This document shows positions 20,503 to 20,858 of a DNA stretch of 20,858 nucleotides, piece after piece. The notes beneath the pieces were generated by a model, which was not told where the DNA came from, searched no databases, and saw nothing but the letters and a program-made list of their open reading frames with translations. Numbering within the stretch: the stretch's first letter is position 1; each line of letters starts with the position of its first letter. The DNA comes from a virus. The DNA lies in the IMG/VR virus record IMGVR_UViG_3300019776_000623, positions 1 through 20,858 of that record. One strand, 5' to 3'. The position numbers were made by a program, and so were the translations under genes.

Positions 20503-20858
20503 ATGCAAAAATTATACTTAGATCAAGCTCGCCCTGATTTTCCAGAAGTTATAGATTCTTCTATAAGAGAAGCTTTTTTTACTTGCCCTCATAAGGCTTA
20601 TAGAAGTTATTTTGAGCACTGGAAATCTACAAGAGAGTCTATACATTTAATAGCAGGAGCTGCTTTTGCTAAAGGCTTAGAAGTTGCCAGAAAATCCTTC
20701 TTCGAGAGAAAGGTTAGTTCTGAAGATTCAGTAGCTCTAGGAGTTCAAGCTTTACTAGAACATTTCAGACAAATAACTGAAACTACTGGAAGAGATTTTG
20801 ACAGTGAAGATAAAAATCCAGACAGAATTGCCGGTGCTTTAGAATTTTATTTTCAAAA
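20503..20858 (+). CDS. PD-(D/E)XK nuclease, RecB/Cas4-like (partial)
   Basis: Starts at ATG 20503, 9 bases after the previous stop, with AAGGAT before it; the 3' end is beyond the window, so only 118 codons are seen. The visible part, IREAFFTCPHKAYRSYFEHW, then IHLIAGAAFAKGLEVARKSF, is the typical N-terminal region of phage-encoded RecB-family nucleases: a Cys-Pro near residue 28, then helix and G-A-F-x-K-G-L before the catalytic core. The core (the D-x-n-(D/E)-x-K residues) lies outside the window and cannot be checked. It probably processes DNA ends with the nearby helicase and the shared-tail proteins. Recognition is from the N-terminal pattern. Confidence 0.75.
   Translation, partial: MQKLYLDQARPDFPEVIDSSIREAFFTCPHKAYRSYFEHWKSTRESIHLIAGAAFAKGLEVARKSFFERKVSSEDSVALGVQALLEHFRQITETTGRDFDSEDKNPDRIAGALEFYFQ

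Overview
The window is a continuous piece of a tailed double-stranded DNA phage (or prophage) genome. It is AT-rich, tightly packed, uses the standard code with mostly TAA/TGA stops, and has clear Shine-Dalgarno sites, so the host is a bacterium. Arg is mostly AGA and Leu mostly TTA/CTA, which fits a low-GC host; I cannot name it. The order terminase small, terminase large, large portal, scaffold, coat, neck adaptor, beta-rich tail-hub protein, internal/tail proteins resembles the short-tailed P22-like (podovirus) plan. No integrase, lysis gene, tRNA or CRISPR is visible.

Left arm (1-12407, minus strand): one late virion operon read right to left: terS, terL, portal, an FmdB-like zinc-ribbon protein, an acidic scaffold-like protein, major capsid protein, a putative decoration protein, a strong hairpin terminator, a coiled-coil protein, a neck adaptor, a gp10-like tail protein, a GNAT acetyltransferase, and two tail/internal proteins, the last cut by the window edge. 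Genes touch or overlap by a few bases.

Centre (12408-14958): control DNA. It holds a polypurine stretch, a heptamer tandem repeat, a small minus-strand gene, mirrored divergent promoters, a plus-strand gene with its own promoter and terminator, then about 1.1 kb without a convincing gene. This gap has direct repeats, 10-bp tandem repeats in inverted orientation around an A/T-rich core, hairpins, and repeated ACTATCTA octamers. It looks like a replication origin and/or master control region.

Right arm (14959-20858, plus strand): early genes. Two small unknown genes are followed by a gene with its own promoter, a distinct codon use and a three-hairpin 3' region. Then come small conserved phage proteins (zinc-finger-like, an RHH-like N-terminus, two tiny membrane or exported proteins), an SF1 RecD/Dda-like helicase, a 64-aa protein, and the start of a RecB/Cas4-like PD-(D/E)XK nuclease. 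This is a replication/recombination module.

Two patterns cut across the window. First, three early proteins share a C-terminal acidic tail (IDS-x-x-LLD-x-F), two of them being full paralogues. Second, a family of four hairpins with a common core (ATTAY, 6-nt loop, GTAAT) sits between genes, two of them 41-46 bases upstream of early start codons.
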